Source: Cyanobium sp. PCC 7001
GTDB taxonomy: Bacteria > Cyanobacteriota > Cyanobacteriia > PCC-6307 > Cyanobiaceae
Assembly (NCBI RefSeq): GCF_000155635.1
Contig: NZ_DS990556.1
Span: 1,657,637-1,721,636, forward strand
Direction of reading: 5' to 3'
DNA length: 64,000 nucleotides
Positions 55,546 through 64,000 of this stretch are shown in pieces. Below the pieces are notes generated by a model, which worked only from the letters and a program-made list of their open reading frames with translations, was not told where the DNA came from and made no database searches. The position numbers and the translations under genes are program-made. Within the stretch, counting starts at the first letter, position 1. Each line of letters begins with the position of its first letter.

Positions 55546-55618
55546 TGGGGGTCGCGAGGATCGAACTCGCCTCCGGCGGATTATGAGCCCGCTGCATTCA
55601 CCAGATTGCTAGACCCCC
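55546..55618 (-). tRNA. tRNA with CAU anticodon (probably tRNA-Met)
   Basis: A 73-base cloverleaf. The acceptor stem pairs GGGGGTC with GACCCCC. The anticodon loop reads CTCATAA (anticodon CAT), and the T arm is GCGAGTTCGATCCTCGC. CCA is not encoded. The CAU anticodon is shared by elongator Met, initiator Met and Ile2 tRNAs; the features here fit elongator Met best. It borders the right end of the AT-richer block. Confidence 0.9.
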
Positions 55619-55690
55619 GGGATGCCGGGTGATCAGGCAGAGCCCTGTCAACCGGCCAGACACCAGCGTGTCATGGCCGGCGCAGGGAGA

Positions 55691-56287
55691 TCACCACAGC
55701 CCGCGGACCGGTGGCGACCAGGTGGGACCAGGATCCTCCCAGGCCACCGGCGCGGGCTGCGGGTTGCCGAGATTGCCGGAGAAACCGCTGGACACATCCG
55801 CGGTGCGCAAGGGCATCGGATCGCTCTGCTGGTCGTTCAGGGCGCGGAACGTGTTCTCGATCGCCGTGCCATCCCAGACGATGGCCTGATCGGAGAAACC
55901 GAGCCCCATCACCCGGGTGCCGTCACCGCCGCCCATCGCAATGCCGAACAGTTCGGTGATCTGGTTGGTGAGGCTCACCCCACGGGCATAGGGGGCCGTC
56001 CAGCCGTAGTACCGGCGCTCCACCAGATCGGGGATGGTCTGCACGGCATTGCAGCGGGTGACCTCCACCGGCGCCGGTGGGGTTCCCCCGAGGGAGGAAT
56101 CGGAGGGAGGGGCCTCGAGCGTGGTGGTGCAGACCACAGGACCGGCCTGGGCGGGCTGGTGGGCAGCCAGTCCGAGCAGGGTGAGCGGTGCCACCAGGAG
56201 CGGAAGGCGCCAAAGGAGCGATCGACCGGCAGCCCCGGCAGCCGGCTGCCGGCAAGCCTTGGGAAGCAGGCCCCGAGACAACGGCAT
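55691..56287 (-). CDS. Secreted protein of unknown function
   Basis: A 198-residue protein from ATG 56287; ATG 56335 or TTG 56359 would lengthen it. A signal peptide (WRLPLLVAPLTLLGLAAHQP, cut near QAG) precedes a mature domain of ~150 residues with two Cys (VVCTTTLEAPP, VEVTRCNAVQTIPDLVERRY). The Gly-rich region FGIAMGGGDGTRVMGLGFSD suggests a compact beta fold. It fits a cyanobacterial conserved type, sometimes labelled occludin/ELL-like, with no known role. Confidence 0.65.
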   Translation of the reverse strand: MPLSRGLLPKACRQPAAGAAGRSLLWRLPLLVAPLTLLGLAAHQPAQAGPVVCTTTLEAPPSDSSLGGTPPAPVEVTRCNAVQTIPDLVERRYYGWTAPYARGVSLTNQITELFGIAMGGGDGTRVMGLGFSDQAIVWDGTAIENTFRALNDQQSDPMPLRTADVSSGFSGNLGNPQPAPVAWEDPGPTWSPPVRGLW

Positions 56288-56406
56288 GCGCAGGGGCCAC
56301 TGCGCCAGTACTTGCGTCACAGCCAACGCCAACATCCTGAGTAGGCGCAAACTAGTCAAGATCGGCAGGTTCGGCCACCCTTGCCCGCCCCAGCGCGTCC
56401 ACCTTC

Positions 56407-57006
56407 ATGTCCGTCTCCATCCCCTCCGTCGTGCTGCCCACAGCCACGGCGGCCATGCGCCAGAACCTGCTGGTGCAGCTGGCGAGCCGGGCCTACCGGC
56501 ACGGCCGCTTCACCCTGGCCTCGGGCCGCAGCAGCGACCACTACGTGAACTGCAAGCCTGTGAGCCTGAGCGGCGCCGGGCTGGCCCTGCTGGGGGCCCT
56601 GCTGCTGGAGCAGGTGGAGCCCGAGGCCGCGGCCGTGGCCGGCCTCACCCTGGGCGCCGATCCCCTGGTGAGCGCCGTGGCGATGCGGGCGGCCCTGGAT
56701 GGCCGCGGGCTCGACGCCCTGATCGTGCGCAAGGAGGCGAAGGGGCATGGCACCGGCGCCTGGCTCGAGGGCCCGCTGCCCGGGAGCGGCGAGCGGATCA
56801 CGGTGCTCGAGGACGTGGTGACCACCGGCGGATCGTCCCTGAAGGCCGTGGCCCAGCTGCGGGAGGCCGGCTATCGGGTGGAGCGGGTGGTGGCGATCGT
56901 GGACCGCCAGGAAGGGGGGCTGGAGGCGATGACCGCCGCCGGGCTTGAGTTGCGCAGCCTCTTCCTGCTGGAGGAGGTGGCGGCAACGGCCGCGGAGCTG
57001 CGCTAG
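56407..57006 (+). CDS. pyrE: Orotate phosphoribosyltransferase
   Basis: Makes OMP from orotate and PRPP in pyrimidine synthesis. The protein has 199 residues. Motifs: [59 protein letters not shown] and the PRPP loop [19 protein letters not shown] 56407 is preceded by a sensible leader. The ygfZ-like gene follows on the same strand after 41 bases. Confidence 0.96.
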   Translation: MSVSIPSVVLPTATAAMRQNLLVQLASRAYRHGRFTLASGRSSDHYVNCKPVSLSGAGLALLGALLLEQVEPEAAAVAGLTLGADPLVSAVAMRAALDGRGLDALIVRKEAKGHGTGAWLEGPLPGSGERITVLEDVVTTGGSSLKAVAQLREAGYRVERVVAIVDRQEGGLEAMTAAGLELRSLFLLEEVAATAAELR

Positions 57007-57047
57007 GAGCCCCGAGCCCGACAGCCGCCCTGCGGACGATCCCAGTG

Positions 57048-58025
57048 ATGCCGACCCCCTGGAACTGGCGGCCTTCGGAGCCGGCCCGGCTCGAGAGGCC
57101 CGTGACTCTCCTGAGGCTGGAGGGAACCGACAGCCGCCGCTTTCTGCACGGCCAGACCAGCGCCGCCATCGAGCTGGCGCCCCCGGGCGCCTGGATCCCC
57201 ACCTGCTGCATCTCGCCGACCGGCCGGATGCGAGCGCTGGCTGAGGTTCTGGTGGACGGCGAGGGCGCCTGGCTGGTGGTGAGCGCCGGCGACGGCGAAG
57301 CCGTGCGCTCCGCCCTGGATCGGGTGCTGTTCCCCGCGGATCAGGTGGGCCTGGGGACGCTGGAACCGGCCCGGCTGATCACCGTGCTCCCGCCCGTGTC
57401 CCCCGACTCCGGGCCGATGGCCGCCCCGGCGGCCCCCCTCAGCTGGGGGGAGCTCGGCGGTGGGGTGGGCTGGCGCCTGGGGGCCAGCTGGCTGCTGCGC
57501 GACGGGGCACCCCTGCCGGCTGAGCTGGCCGCGCTGCCGGCCCTGGGCGATCACGACCAGGAACGCTGGCGGCTGCAGCAGGGTCTGCCCGCGGCGTCGG
57601 CGGAACTGAACGACGACACCAATCCCTTCGAGCTGGGACTGGCGGATCGGGTCTCCCTCTCCAAGGGCTGCTACGTGGGCCAGGAAACCCTGGCCAAGCT
57701 GGCCACCTACGACGGCGTTAAGCAGCAACTGCGCCGCTGGCACTGGTGCCAGCGGCCGGAGGGCAGCCCAGCGGCGGCAACGGTTCCTGAACCCGGCACG
57801 GTGCTGCTGCATCCCGACAACCCGGACGGCGGCCGGGCAGGGCGGGTGACCTCGGCCCTGCAGCTGGACGGGGGCGACTGGATCGGCCTGGCCCTGGTGC
57901 GCCGCCAGGCCCTGGAGGCACCCGCGCTGCTGCTGGGTCCAGAACCGGGGGCAGGCCTCGCCCGGTTGTCGGTCCCTGAGGCCTTCACTCCCCCTCCCGT
58001 GGGGTCCGGTTCTCAGGGCCGCTGA
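57048..58025 (+). CDS. YgfZ/GcvT-like folate-binding protein
   Basis: A 325-residue protein of the COG0354 (YgfZ/IBA57) family, which supports Fe-S cluster assembly or repair using folate. The diagnostic motif KGCYVGQETLAKL is present. Other pieces are RFLHGQTSAAIEL, ISPTGRMRALAEVLV, NPFELGLADRVSLSKG and RAGRVTSAL. ATG 57048 follows GTG 57045 directly. The last 13 bases overlap the convergent nuclease gene. Confidence 0.9.
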   Translation: MPTPWNWRPSEPARLERPVTLLRLEGTDSRRFLHGQTSAAIELAPPGAWIPTCCISPTGRMRALAEVLVDGEGAWLVVSAGDGEAVRSALDRVLFPADQVGLGTLEPARLITVLPPVSPDSGPMAAPAAPLSWGELGGGVGWRLGASWLLRDGAPLPAELAALPALGDHDQERWRLQQGLPAASAELNDDTNPFELGLADRVSLSKGCYVGQETLAKLATYDGVKQQLRRWHWCQRPEGSPAAATVPEPGTVLLHPDNPDGGRAGRVTSALQLDGGDWIGLALVRRQALEAPALLLGPEPGAGLARLSVPEAFTPPPVGSGSQGR

Positions 58026-59470
58026 TCCAGCAGCCAGCGCACCACGGCCCAGGTGGCCAGGTTGTCGTCGCGGTTGTAGGTGAAGATGCGCTGCAGCCGG
58101 CGGGTGCCGCCATCCCGGCGCCACTGCCGCCACCAGAGCAGGCAGCGGGCGCCATCCACCCCCGGCTGGCTCCAGCGGAATCCCACCCAGATGGCCACGG
58201 CCTTGAGCCCGTAACTGCTCACCGGCAACAGCCAGTGCCGGCGCACCCGGGCATGCACATCCACCAGGCGGGAGCGGAGGGCGGCCAGTTCGGCCTGGGA
58301 AGCCCCCTGCCGGCCGGCCAGGCGCACCAGGGCGACGGCCTCCGTTTCGCCGTAGTGGAGCAGCGGCCAGCCGGGGTAGCGGGCGAGCAGGCGCCGCAAC
58401 CGCTGCCAGAGCCGCGCCTCGCCGTGGTCGTGGCGGGCCAGCAGCGGCTGGTAGCGCCAGGCGCCACCGGCCGGCGGCGCCGCCGGCCAGCTGCCGTCAC
58501 CGCCCCTGGGCAGCACCACGAAGCCGTGCAGGAAGTCGTCCCGGGCATCCGGATCCGATTCGATGTCGTACAGGAGCACCCCCGGGGCCTGATCCAGCTC
58601 CGGCAGGGGAGCGTCCAGGCCGGCGGGATCGAGCCGCAGCGGCTGGCCGCTGGCCTGCACCCGGGCCTGGGCCACCAGCTGGGCCGCCACGTCGGCGTGC
58701 TGGTCACCGTGCACCGCCAGCGCCTCGGCCAGCTGTAGCGGATCGCTGGCTGCCAGCTCCGCCAGGGTGGTGATCCCCAGCTCCAGCAGCATTTCGCGAC
58801 GCCGGCCACCGATGCCGCTCACTTCGCTGAGGTGACCCTGCGCCGCGGCCTCCTGATCGCACAGACCCCGCCAGCTGCACAGCACGCACTTCTTGCGATC
58901 GGCCACCAGAGGCGGAGGCTGGGGGCGCTGCAGGTCGGAGGCGAGGCGGGCCAGGCTGTCGTCGAGCTGGCGCTCCAGCGAGGGGGAGAGGCTCAGCCGT
59001 TCCTGCTGCAGCCCGCGGCCATCGCTGGCCACCACCAGGGCCTGGGGCACCGGCGCCTTCTGCAGCTGTGCCAGCAGGCGCCCCCACAGGGTGAGCACGA
59101 GCCGATGCTCGCGGGTGAGGTTGCGCCCCTGCTTTCCCAGCACCGGGCGATAGGCGTGGTCCCCCCACACACTGCGGCCGGGCACCCGCTGCAGAAGCGG
59201 TGGGTGGGCCTGCAGCTCCTGGCCAGCCGGCCCGGGGGAGCGGAGCCGCACCCCCACGACCCCGGGAGCGCCGGCGGCGCAGGCGGCCACGCCATGGCCG
59301 GGCCGCTCCGGCAGCAGCCGCTGGAAGCTGGCGAGCTGATCACTGAGCGCCAGGGCCCGGTGGGCGGTCCAGAGGCGGCGGTCGGGATCACCGTGACGGT
59401 CCAGCCAGGCGCGGCGCCGGCAGCGCAGCCAGCTGCGGAGCAGCCGGTCGGTGATCACCTCCTGGGGCAT
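58013..59470 (-). CDS. TM0106-family RecB-like nuclease with 3'-5' exonuclease fold
   Basis: A 485-residue protein. The N-terminal half looks Cas4/RecB-like with a possible 4Fe-4S Cys set: one Cys in LRSWLRCRRRAWLDRHG and the cluster KKCVLCSWRGLC. A helix-hairpin-helix region follows (SGIGGRRREMLLELGITTLA). The C-terminal half has a DEDD-type RNase H fold exonuclease start, VLLYDIESDPDARDDFLHGF, later FTYNRDDNLATW. It is a candidate DNA repair nuclease; activity and partners are unknown. No CRISPR array or other cas genes are nearby. Confidence 0.8.
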   Translation of the reverse strand: MPQEVITDRLLRSWLRCRRRAWLDRHGDPDRRLWTAHRALALSDQLASFQRLLPERPGHGVAACAAGAPGVVGVRLRSPGPAGQELQAHPPLLQRVPGRSVWGDHAYRPVLGKQGRNLTREHRLVLTLWGRLLAQLQKAPVPQALVVASDGRGLQQERLSLSPSLERQLDDSLARLASDLQRPQPPPLVADRKKCVLCSWRGLCDQEAAAQGHLSEVSGIGGRRREMLLELGITTLAELAASDPLQLAEALAVHGDQHADVAAQLVAQARVQASGQPLRLDPAGLDAPLPELDQAPGVLLYDIESDPDARDDFLHGFVVLPRGGDGSWPAAPPAGGAWRYQPLLARHDHGEARLWQRLRRLLARYPGWPLLHYGETEAVALVRLAGRQGASQAELAALRSRLVDVHARVRRHWLLPVSSYGLKAVAIWVGFRWSQPGVDGARCLLWWRQWRRDGGTRRLQRIFTYNRDDNLATWAVVRWLLDQRP

Positions 59471-59576
59471 CGGCTCAGGCTAGGGAGCAGCTCCCCCGGG
59501 CGTTCCCCAGGCCCACAGGCCCCGCAGGAGCCCGGAGACCGCCAAGGTTCGGCAATCCACCCGGCAGGCCGTGTCT

Positions 59577-59604
59577 GTAGCAACCGCTACCGAAGCCTTA
59601 TGAT
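59577..59604 (+). promoter_or_regulatory. Perfect NtcA box overlapping the -35 of the pirA-like gene
   Basis: GTAGCAACCGCTAC at 59577-59590 is a perfect GTA-N8-TAC NtcA site. The -10 TATGAT lies at 59599-59604, eight bases further on, so the box covers the -35 region (about 59576-59581). Such placement fits repression by NtcA, unlike the 22-base spacing of activated promoters. Confidence 0.75.
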
Positions 59605-59689
59605 GTGAACACGTTGATCCTCCTGTCCCCAGGCGGATGCAGTTGGACCCATCTCAGGCAACGGGGAGGTGGGCGCTGTGGAGATCACC

Positions 59690-59878
59690 ATGAACGTTCT
59701 CGAACTCGTCAGAAACAGGATCCTCAAGACCCAGCGTCTGCATGACGCCCAGTTCCTGATGGCCAAGGCCTACAGGGGCGTGCCCTACGTGGATGCCCAC
59801 CACGACCATCCCGCGGACAAGGGTCAGAGCGATGAGCACAAGCAGCTCACCTACCGGGGCAACGCCTACGAGCGCTGA
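59690..59878 (+). CDS. PirA-like small DUF4278 protein
   Basis: A 62-residue protein from ATG 59690, with GGAG seven bases upstream. Two YRG repeats, KAYRGVPYVDAHH and KQLTYRGNAYER, match the DUF4278 pattern. Synechocystis PirA (Ssr0692) is a small DUF4278 protein that binds PII and controls flux into arginine synthesis, and its gene is repressed by NtcA. Here the promoter has a perfect NtcA box in a repressing position. I infer a PirA-type role; the N-terminal 30 residues are longer than in a minimal DUF4278. Confidence 0.68.
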   Translation: MNVLELVRNRILKTQRLHDAQFLMAKAYRGVPYVDAHHDHPADKGQSDEHKQLTYRGNAYER

Positions 59879-59915
59879 TTCCCCACGCTGACCCCTGATC
59901 CCAGGGGCTGAGCGA

Positions 59916-59946
59916 GGCCCGCCGGCTCACCCCGGCGGGCCTTCTG
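59916..59946 (+). terminator. Rho-independent terminator after the pirA-like gene
   Basis: A 10-bp perfect stem, GGCCCGCCGG (59916-59925) with CCGGCGGGCC (59932-59941) and a 6-base loop, followed by TTCTGTT. It ends the pirA-like transcript before the patatin gene. Confidence 0.85.
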
Positions 59947-60030
59947 TTGATGACACCCTGCTGCAGAAAGCCTGCTGCTGACAGCCGTGGCAGACCTGAC
60001 CAGGCTGAAGGCAGCGCTCGGACGGCAGGA

Positions 60031-62148
60031 ATGGGTGAATCCTCCCTTCCGGTGACCCTCAACTGCTCGGGCGGCATCGCGCTCGGGGCCTACATGGCCG
60101 GGGTGTTCACCGAGCTGGTGAAGGCCTCCCTGCGGCCCCGGCCCGGCAACGACAACCCGACACTGGCCCCGGCCCTGTGCATCGACACGATCACCGGCGC
60201 CTCCGCCGGCGCCATGACGGGCCTGATCGCCGCCCGCTGCCTGCTGCTGGATCCCGGTCGAGCCCTGGAGGAGCTGGCGGACGACGACCCGGGCGGCCCT
60301 GCACCCGGCATCCGGTCCGACGCCGAAGAGCCCCGCAACGGCTTCTACCGGGCCTGGGTGCAGCGGGCCGATATCCGCGCCCTCACCGACCACCGCTCGG
60401 AAGAGCAGGCCCTGCGGGAGCCGTCCCGGGTCGGCGGCGTGGCGCCGCGACCGCGGCTCGGGCTGCTCAGCGGCGCTGCCATCGCCGCGATCACCGACGA
60501 CGTGGGCGGCACATGGCGTGAGGCCGACCTCCCCGGCATGGCGCGGGCCCTGCAGGCCCGCAGCCTGGCCGTGCTGATGACCACGACGAACCTGCAGGGC
60601 GTGCTGCGCAGCGAGGTGGCTGGACGATGCACGGTGAGCCATGCCGAAACGCGCCGGTTCCTGTTCCACCGCCACATGAAGGAGCTCGTTGCGGGAACGG
60701 AGAACGGCGTCAGCGGTGAGGGCCTGGCGCTGCTGAACCGCCGCTGGCGCAAGGCCAAGGAGTCGGCGCGGGCCTCGGGTGCCTTTCCCCTGGCCTTCCC
60801 GCCCCTCTCCAACAGCAGCGACCCGCACAGCTACAACCTGCAGCTCGACGCCACCAGCCTGGAGCTGTACCTGCGCGAGGCCGACGCCCAGACCGGCACC
60901 CCCGAAGGCAGCGACCCCGACCGGGTGTTGGTGCGGGTGAACGGGGAGGGGGAGCCCCAGAAGCACGGCTCGACGCTGCGGCTGCGCTTCGACTACACCG
61001 ACGGCGGCGTGCTCGACGGACTGCCGGTGCTCAAGGGCATCGGCCTGCTGAACCAGCTGGCGCCGGATGGGGAGCCCATGGATGGGGACCCCCTCGATCA
61101 GGATCTTGAGGCGTTCGCCGGCGACTGGAACCACGTCCCCGCCCGGGAGCAGCGGCGGCGCTTCGTGTACGTGCAGCCGATCCCCGTGACGGATCTGAAG
61201 GGCAACCGATCGGTGCTGCAGCGCTTCTTCGGAGCGGTGGCTTCCGCCCTGGCCGGGCTCACCTATCCCAAGGCCGAACACGACCACCTGCGCCTGGAGC
61301 AGATCGAGGCGATCAACCGGCTGGTTCACGCCCGGGAGCGGCTGATCAAGGACCAGGGCCTGGCGGACACCGATCCGGAGGCCATCCGCCTGTGCCAGGT
61401 GCTGCCCTACCGGGAGGTGCGCCTCGATCCCATCGATCCGGTGCTCACCTTCCGCTCGCAGGCGTTTCGAACGCTGCTGCTGGCCGTGGCCGCCGAAGAG
61501 GCGGAGCTGGAGGCGCGGCTGGAGGCGGAGCTGGACCTCGCTCCCGATACCTCAGCGCAACAGCCTGATGCCGACCCCAGTCCGGTGAGCGCGGAGGTGG
61601 CCGCCCTGGCGCGTTTCGAGACGCTCATCGGCAAACGCACGCCGGGGCAACCCCTGCCGGAAGGCGCGGTATCGCCAGTCGATCTGCTGGCCAGCGACCT
61701 GCTGGCCGCCTTCGGCGGTTTCTTCCATGAGCGCTACCGCCGCCACGACTATCTGATCGGGCGGCTCTCGGGTCTGGCCTGGATTCTCGACGTCACGGGG
61801 CAGCCGGACGCGGTGCTGCCCGACCTGAGGGCCGTGGTGGGCCAGGCGCGCCGGGATTATCTGCCGCAGCGGGAGCGCACCCGCCTGCATCCGCTCGACT
61901 GGCTGCGACTGCTCCGGCTGCTCGCCGTGCGCCTGCCCTACGTGCTGCTCAGCGACCATCTGGCCCGCCGCAACGACCCTCCCCGGTCCCTGCCTGCCCC
62001 CGCCCGGACGCTTCTGCGGCAGGGGATCGCTCCGCTGCTGGGCATCCTGGGCCTGCTGCTGCTGCTGCCGGCTGCGCTGCTGGTGGGGCTGGTGGCCCTG
62101 GGCCTCGGGGGGTTGGCGGCCCTCACGGCCGTTGCCGGCCGCGACTGA
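60031..62148 (+). CDS. Long patatin-like phospholipase with C-terminal membrane hairpin
   Basis: A 705-residue patatin-family acyl hydrolase. The oxyanion SGGIALGAYMAGV, the nucleophile ITGASAGAMTG with Ser58, and the catalytic Asp324 in DYTDGGVLDG are all intact. The middle ~250 residues are specific to this long type. The last ~45 residues form a strongly hydrophobic stretch (GILGLLLLLPAALLVGLVAL), which should anchor it in a membrane. ATG 60031 is chosen because the patatin strand begins at residue 5. It may act in lipid turnover; the substrate is unknown. Confidence 0.85.
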   Translation: MGESSLPVTLNCSGGIALGAYMAGVFTELVKASLRPRPGNDNPTLAPALCIDTITGASAGAMTGLIAARCLLLDPGRALEELADDDPGGPAPGIRSDAEEPRNGFYRAWVQRADIRALTDHRSEEQALREPSRVGGVAPRPRLGLLSGAAIAAITDDVGGTWREADLPGMARALQARSLAVLMTTTNLQGVLRSEVAGRCTVSHAETRRFLFHRHMKELVAGTENGVSGEGLALLNRRWRKAKESARASGAFPLAFPPLSNSSDPHSYNLQLDATSLELYLREADAQTGTPEGSDPDRVLVRVNGEGEPQKHGSTLRLRFDYTDGGVLDGLPVLKGIGLLNQLAPDGEPMDGDPLDQDLEAFAGDWNHVPAREQRRRFVYVQPIPVTDLKGNRSVLQRFFGAVASALAGLTYPKAEHDHLRLEQIEAINRLVHARERLIKDQGLADTDPEAIRLCQVLPYREVRLDPIDPVLTFRSQAFRTLLLAVAAEEAELEARLEAELDLAPDTSAQQPDADPSPVSAEVAALARFETLIGKRTPGQPLPEGAVSPVDLLASDLLAAFGGFFHERYRRHDYLIGRLSGLAWILDVTGQPDAVLPDLRAVVGQARRDYLPQRERTRLHPLDWLRLLRLLAVRLPYVLLSDHLARRNDPPRSLPAPARTLLRQGIAPLLGILGLLLLLPAALLVGLVALGLGGLAALTAVAGRD

Positions 62149-62207
62149 CTCCCCGAGGCTTCGGCGGGCCCGCATCGTTGAATGGGCGGGCACGCTCGAC
62201 GCACTCG

Positions 62208-63677
62208 ATGGCCTCAGCCCCACTGCCCCTGGAGGCGGCACCGATCGCCTTCGGCACGGATGGCTGGCGCGGCGTTCTGGGCGTGGACATCACGGTGGAA
62301 CGGCTGCTGCCGGTGGCGGCCGCCGCCGCCGCGGAACTGGCCGCCGCCGCTCCGGAGGGCCTCAGCAGCCGCGAGGTGGTGATCGGCTACGACCGCCGCT
62401 TCCTCGCCCCCGAGCTGGCTGAGGCCATCTGCAGCGCCGTGCGCGGCGTGGAACTGGAACCCCTGCTGGCCAGCAGCCCCACACCCACGCCGGCCTCCAG
62501 CTGGGCGGTGGTGGAGCGGGGCGCCCTGGGGGCCCTGGTGATCACGGCCAGCCACAATCCGCCGGAATGGCTGGGCCTCAAGATCAAGGGGCCCTTCGGC
62601 GGCTCGGTGGAGGGCGACTTCACCCGGCGGGTGGAAACCCGCCTGGCGGCAGGCGGCATCACGGTGCCCCAGCCGGGCGAGCTCCAGCGCATCGACGTGC
62701 TCGGGGCCTACCTGGAGGGGCTGCGGACCAAGGTGGACACCGCCGCCCTGGCCGCCGGGCTGCAGCGGCTGGGCCTCACGGTGATCGTGGATCCGATGCA
62801 CGGCTCCGCGGCCGGGGTGCTGCCGGCCCTGCTGGGCGAGCAGGCCGTGGCCAGCGGGGCGATCCGGGAGATCCGCTCCGGGCGCGACCCCCTCTTCGGC
62901 GGCAACCCACCGGAGCCGCTGGCGCCCTACCTGCAGGAGCTGATCACCGCCGTGCGCGCCAGCACCGCGGCCGGCCAACCGGCGATGGGGATCGTGTTCG
63001 ACGGCGACGGTGACCGCATCGCCGCCGTGGATGAACGGGGCCGCTTCTGCAGCACCCAGCTGCTGATGCCGCTGTTCATCGATCACCTGGCCCGGGCCCG
63101 CCAGCTGCCTGGGGTGGTGATCAAGACCGTGAGCGGCTCCGACCTGATGCAGCGGGTGGCCGAGGATCTGGGCCGAACCGTGCTCGAGAAGCCCGTGGGC
63201 TTCAAGTACATCGCCGCCGAGATGCTGGCTGGGGAGGTGCTGGTGGGAGGCGAGGAGTCGGGCGGGGTGGGCTTCGGCATGCACCTGCCGGAGCGCGATG
63301 CCCCGTTCGCGGCCCTGCTGCTGATCGAGGCCCTGGTGGAGGGCGGCGTACCCCTGGGGCAGCGCATCGACGCCCTGCAGCAGCGTGGCGGCGGAGCTGC
63401 CGCCTACGACCGTCTTGATCTGCGCCTGCCCGACATGGCGGCCCGGGCCCGGCTGGAGGCCCTGCTCGCCTCCACCCCGCCGGCCGAGGTGGCCGGTCTG
63501 CCGGTGCAGGAGGTGATCCGCACCGATGGCGTGAAGCTGCGGCTCGGGCCCAGCCACTGGCTGATGCTGCGCTTCTCGGGCACCGAACCGCTGCTGCGGC
63601 TCTACTGCGAAGCGCCGGCCGAAGAGCGGGTGGCGGCGGTGCTCACCTGGGCCCGCCAGCTGGCCGAGCAGGTGTGA
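62208..63677 (+). CDS. Phosphoglucomutase/phosphomannomutase family protein
   Basis: A 489-residue alpha-D-phosphohexomutase. The N-terminal [11 protein letters not shown], the phosphoserine loop [18 protein letters not shown] with Ser115, the metal loop [11 protein letters not shown], the sugar-binding loop [18 protein letters not shown], and the phosphate-binding [14 protein letters not shown] are intact. It interconverts hexose-1- and 6-phosphates; glucose or mannose specificity cannot be decided. ATG 62208 is the first in a good context. The rdgB-type gene starts ten bases after its stop. Confidence 0.94.
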   Translation: MASAPLPLEAAPIAFGTDGWRGVLGVDITVERLLPVAAAAAAELAAAAPEGLSSREVVIGYDRRFLAPELAEAICSAVRGVELEPLLASSPTPTPASSWAVVERGALGALVITASHNPPEWLGLKIKGPFGGSVEGDFTRRVETRLAAGGITVPQPGELQRIDVLGAYLEGLRTKVDTAALAAGLQRLGLTVIVDPMHGSAAGVLPALLGEQAVASGAIREIRSGRDPLFGGNPPEPLAPYLQELITAVRASTAAGQPAMGIVFDGDGDRIAAVDERGRFCSTQLLMPLFIDHLARARQLPGVVIKTVSGSDLMQRVAEDLGRTVLEKPVGFKYIAAEMLAGEVLVGGEESGGVGFGMHLPERDAPFAALLLIEALVEGGVPLGQRIDALQQRGGGAAAYDRLDLRLPDMAARARLEALLASTPPAEVAGLPVQEVIRTDGVKLRLGPSHWLMLRFSGTEPLLRLYCEAPAEERVAAVLTWARQLAEQV

Positions 63678-63687
63678 GGCCCGCCGG

Positions 63688-64000
63688 ATGGTGAGGATGG
63701 AGCACAGCCCGATGGAGCCCTCCGCAGGCGGCTTCGGCAGCGGCGCGCTGGTGATCGCCAGCGGCAACCGCGGCAAGGTGCGCGAATTCGGCCAGCTGCT
63801 GGCGGGGCTGGATCTGGAGGTCCGGCCCCAGCCGCCCGGCCTGGAGGTGGAGGAAACGGGCAGCACCTTCGCGGAGAATGCCCGCCTCAAGGCGATCGCC
63901 GTGGCCCGGGCCACCGGCTGCTGGGCCCTGGCCGATGATTCCGGCCTCAGCGTGGACGCCCTCGGCGGAGCCCCGGGGGTGCATTCGGCCCGCTACGCCG
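63688..64000 (+). CDS. RdgB/HAM1-type non-canonical purine NTP pyrophosphatase (3' end outside window)
   Basis: Removes ITP, dITP and XTP from the nucleotide pool. About 104 residues are visible before the right edge. The family start [17 protein letters not shown], the [16 protein letters not shown] segment, and [20 protein letters not shown] with the catalytic Asp are diagnostic. ATG 63688 has a GAGG nearby; in-frame ATGs at 63697 and 63712 are alternatives, and the first ~20 residues are not conserved in type. Confidence 0.92.
   Translation, partial: MVRMEHSPMEPSAGGFGSGALVIASGNRGKVREFGQLLAGLDLEVRPQPPGLEVEETGSTFAENARLKAIAVARATGCWALADDSGLSVDALGGAPGVHSARYA

Noticed and set aside
49399-55618. 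Integrative element with att sites at the tRNA(CAU)
   Set aside because: No integrase gene and no direct repeat of the tRNA 3' end was found near the left edge, so only acquisition by an unknown route can be suggested.
58013-59470. Cas4-like nuclease as part of a CRISPR system
   Set aside because: No repeat-spacer array or other cas gene is visible, and the C-terminal exonuclease fold fits the stand-alone TM0106 family.

Overview
The window is chromosomal DNA from a GC-rich picocyanobacterium of the Cyanobium / Synechococcus type. Photosystem II genes psbH, psbN, psbI and psbK are present. So are the global nitrogen regulator ntcA and many small cyanobacterial-type proteins (I assign DUF3084, DUF3146, DUF3181, DUF1997, DUF4079, DUF3155, DUF3769 and DUF4278 by recall of family signatures). 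Genes are dense on both strands with short or overlapping junctions. There are two tRNA genes. I see no rRNA, CRISPR array, transposase or integrase.

Layout. 1-9.4 kb: lytic transglycosylase (cut by the window edge), NIL-ferredoxin, txlA, thyX, dcd, a cobalamin adenosyltransferase-like gene, ntcA with a good NtcA-type promoter, DUF3084, a RuvC-fold protein, pth, tatA and psbH/psbN. 9.4-12.5 kb: a GH38 alpha-mannosidase between psbN and psbI, with a LacI-type palindrome at its 5' end. 12.6-18.7 kb: psbI, an LptD-like outer-membrane protein, leuD/leuC and a YrbL-like protein. 18.7-24.7 kb: an accessory operon of formylglycine-generating enzyme, membrane-anchored arylsulfatase and a collapsed DUF1254/DUF1214 pseudogene, with a divergent AraC regulator and a 13-bp tandem-repeat tract. 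24.7-49 kb: mostly housekeeping genes (cinA, wecA-like, glyA, tRNA-Arg, murJ, sfsA, ispH, purH, cobS, tgt, psbK, a GH15/phosphorylase-kinase-like protein, CorC-like protein).

49.4-55.5 kb is the most unusual part. Base composition falls visibly and three same-strand genes follow closely: a YdcF-like protein, a 1435-residue fusion, and a protein with weak resemblance to the SelO pseudokinase family. The fusion carries an adenylation domain, a carrier protein, a thioesterase-like domain with Cys in the nucleophile position, and two GT2 glycosyltransferases. The block ends beside a tRNA(CAU) gene. A divergent two-part GT2 gene on its left resembles the last domain of the fusion. I read this as an acquired cluster that may activate an acyl or aminoacyl group and couple it to glycan synthesis; the product is unknown.

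55.6-64 kb returns to high GC: pyrE, a YgfZ-type protein, a TM0106-family nuclease, a PirA-like DUF4278 protein whose promoter has a perfect NtcA box over the -35 region, a long patatin-like lipase, a phosphohexomutase and the start of an RdgB-type pyrophosphatase. Two nitrogen-control sites, one placed for activation (ntcA) and one for repression (pirA-like), are the clearest regulatory logic in the window. Another oddity is tgt: its conserved N-terminus extends upstream of the first ATG into sequence with no ATG, GTG, TTG or CTG start.
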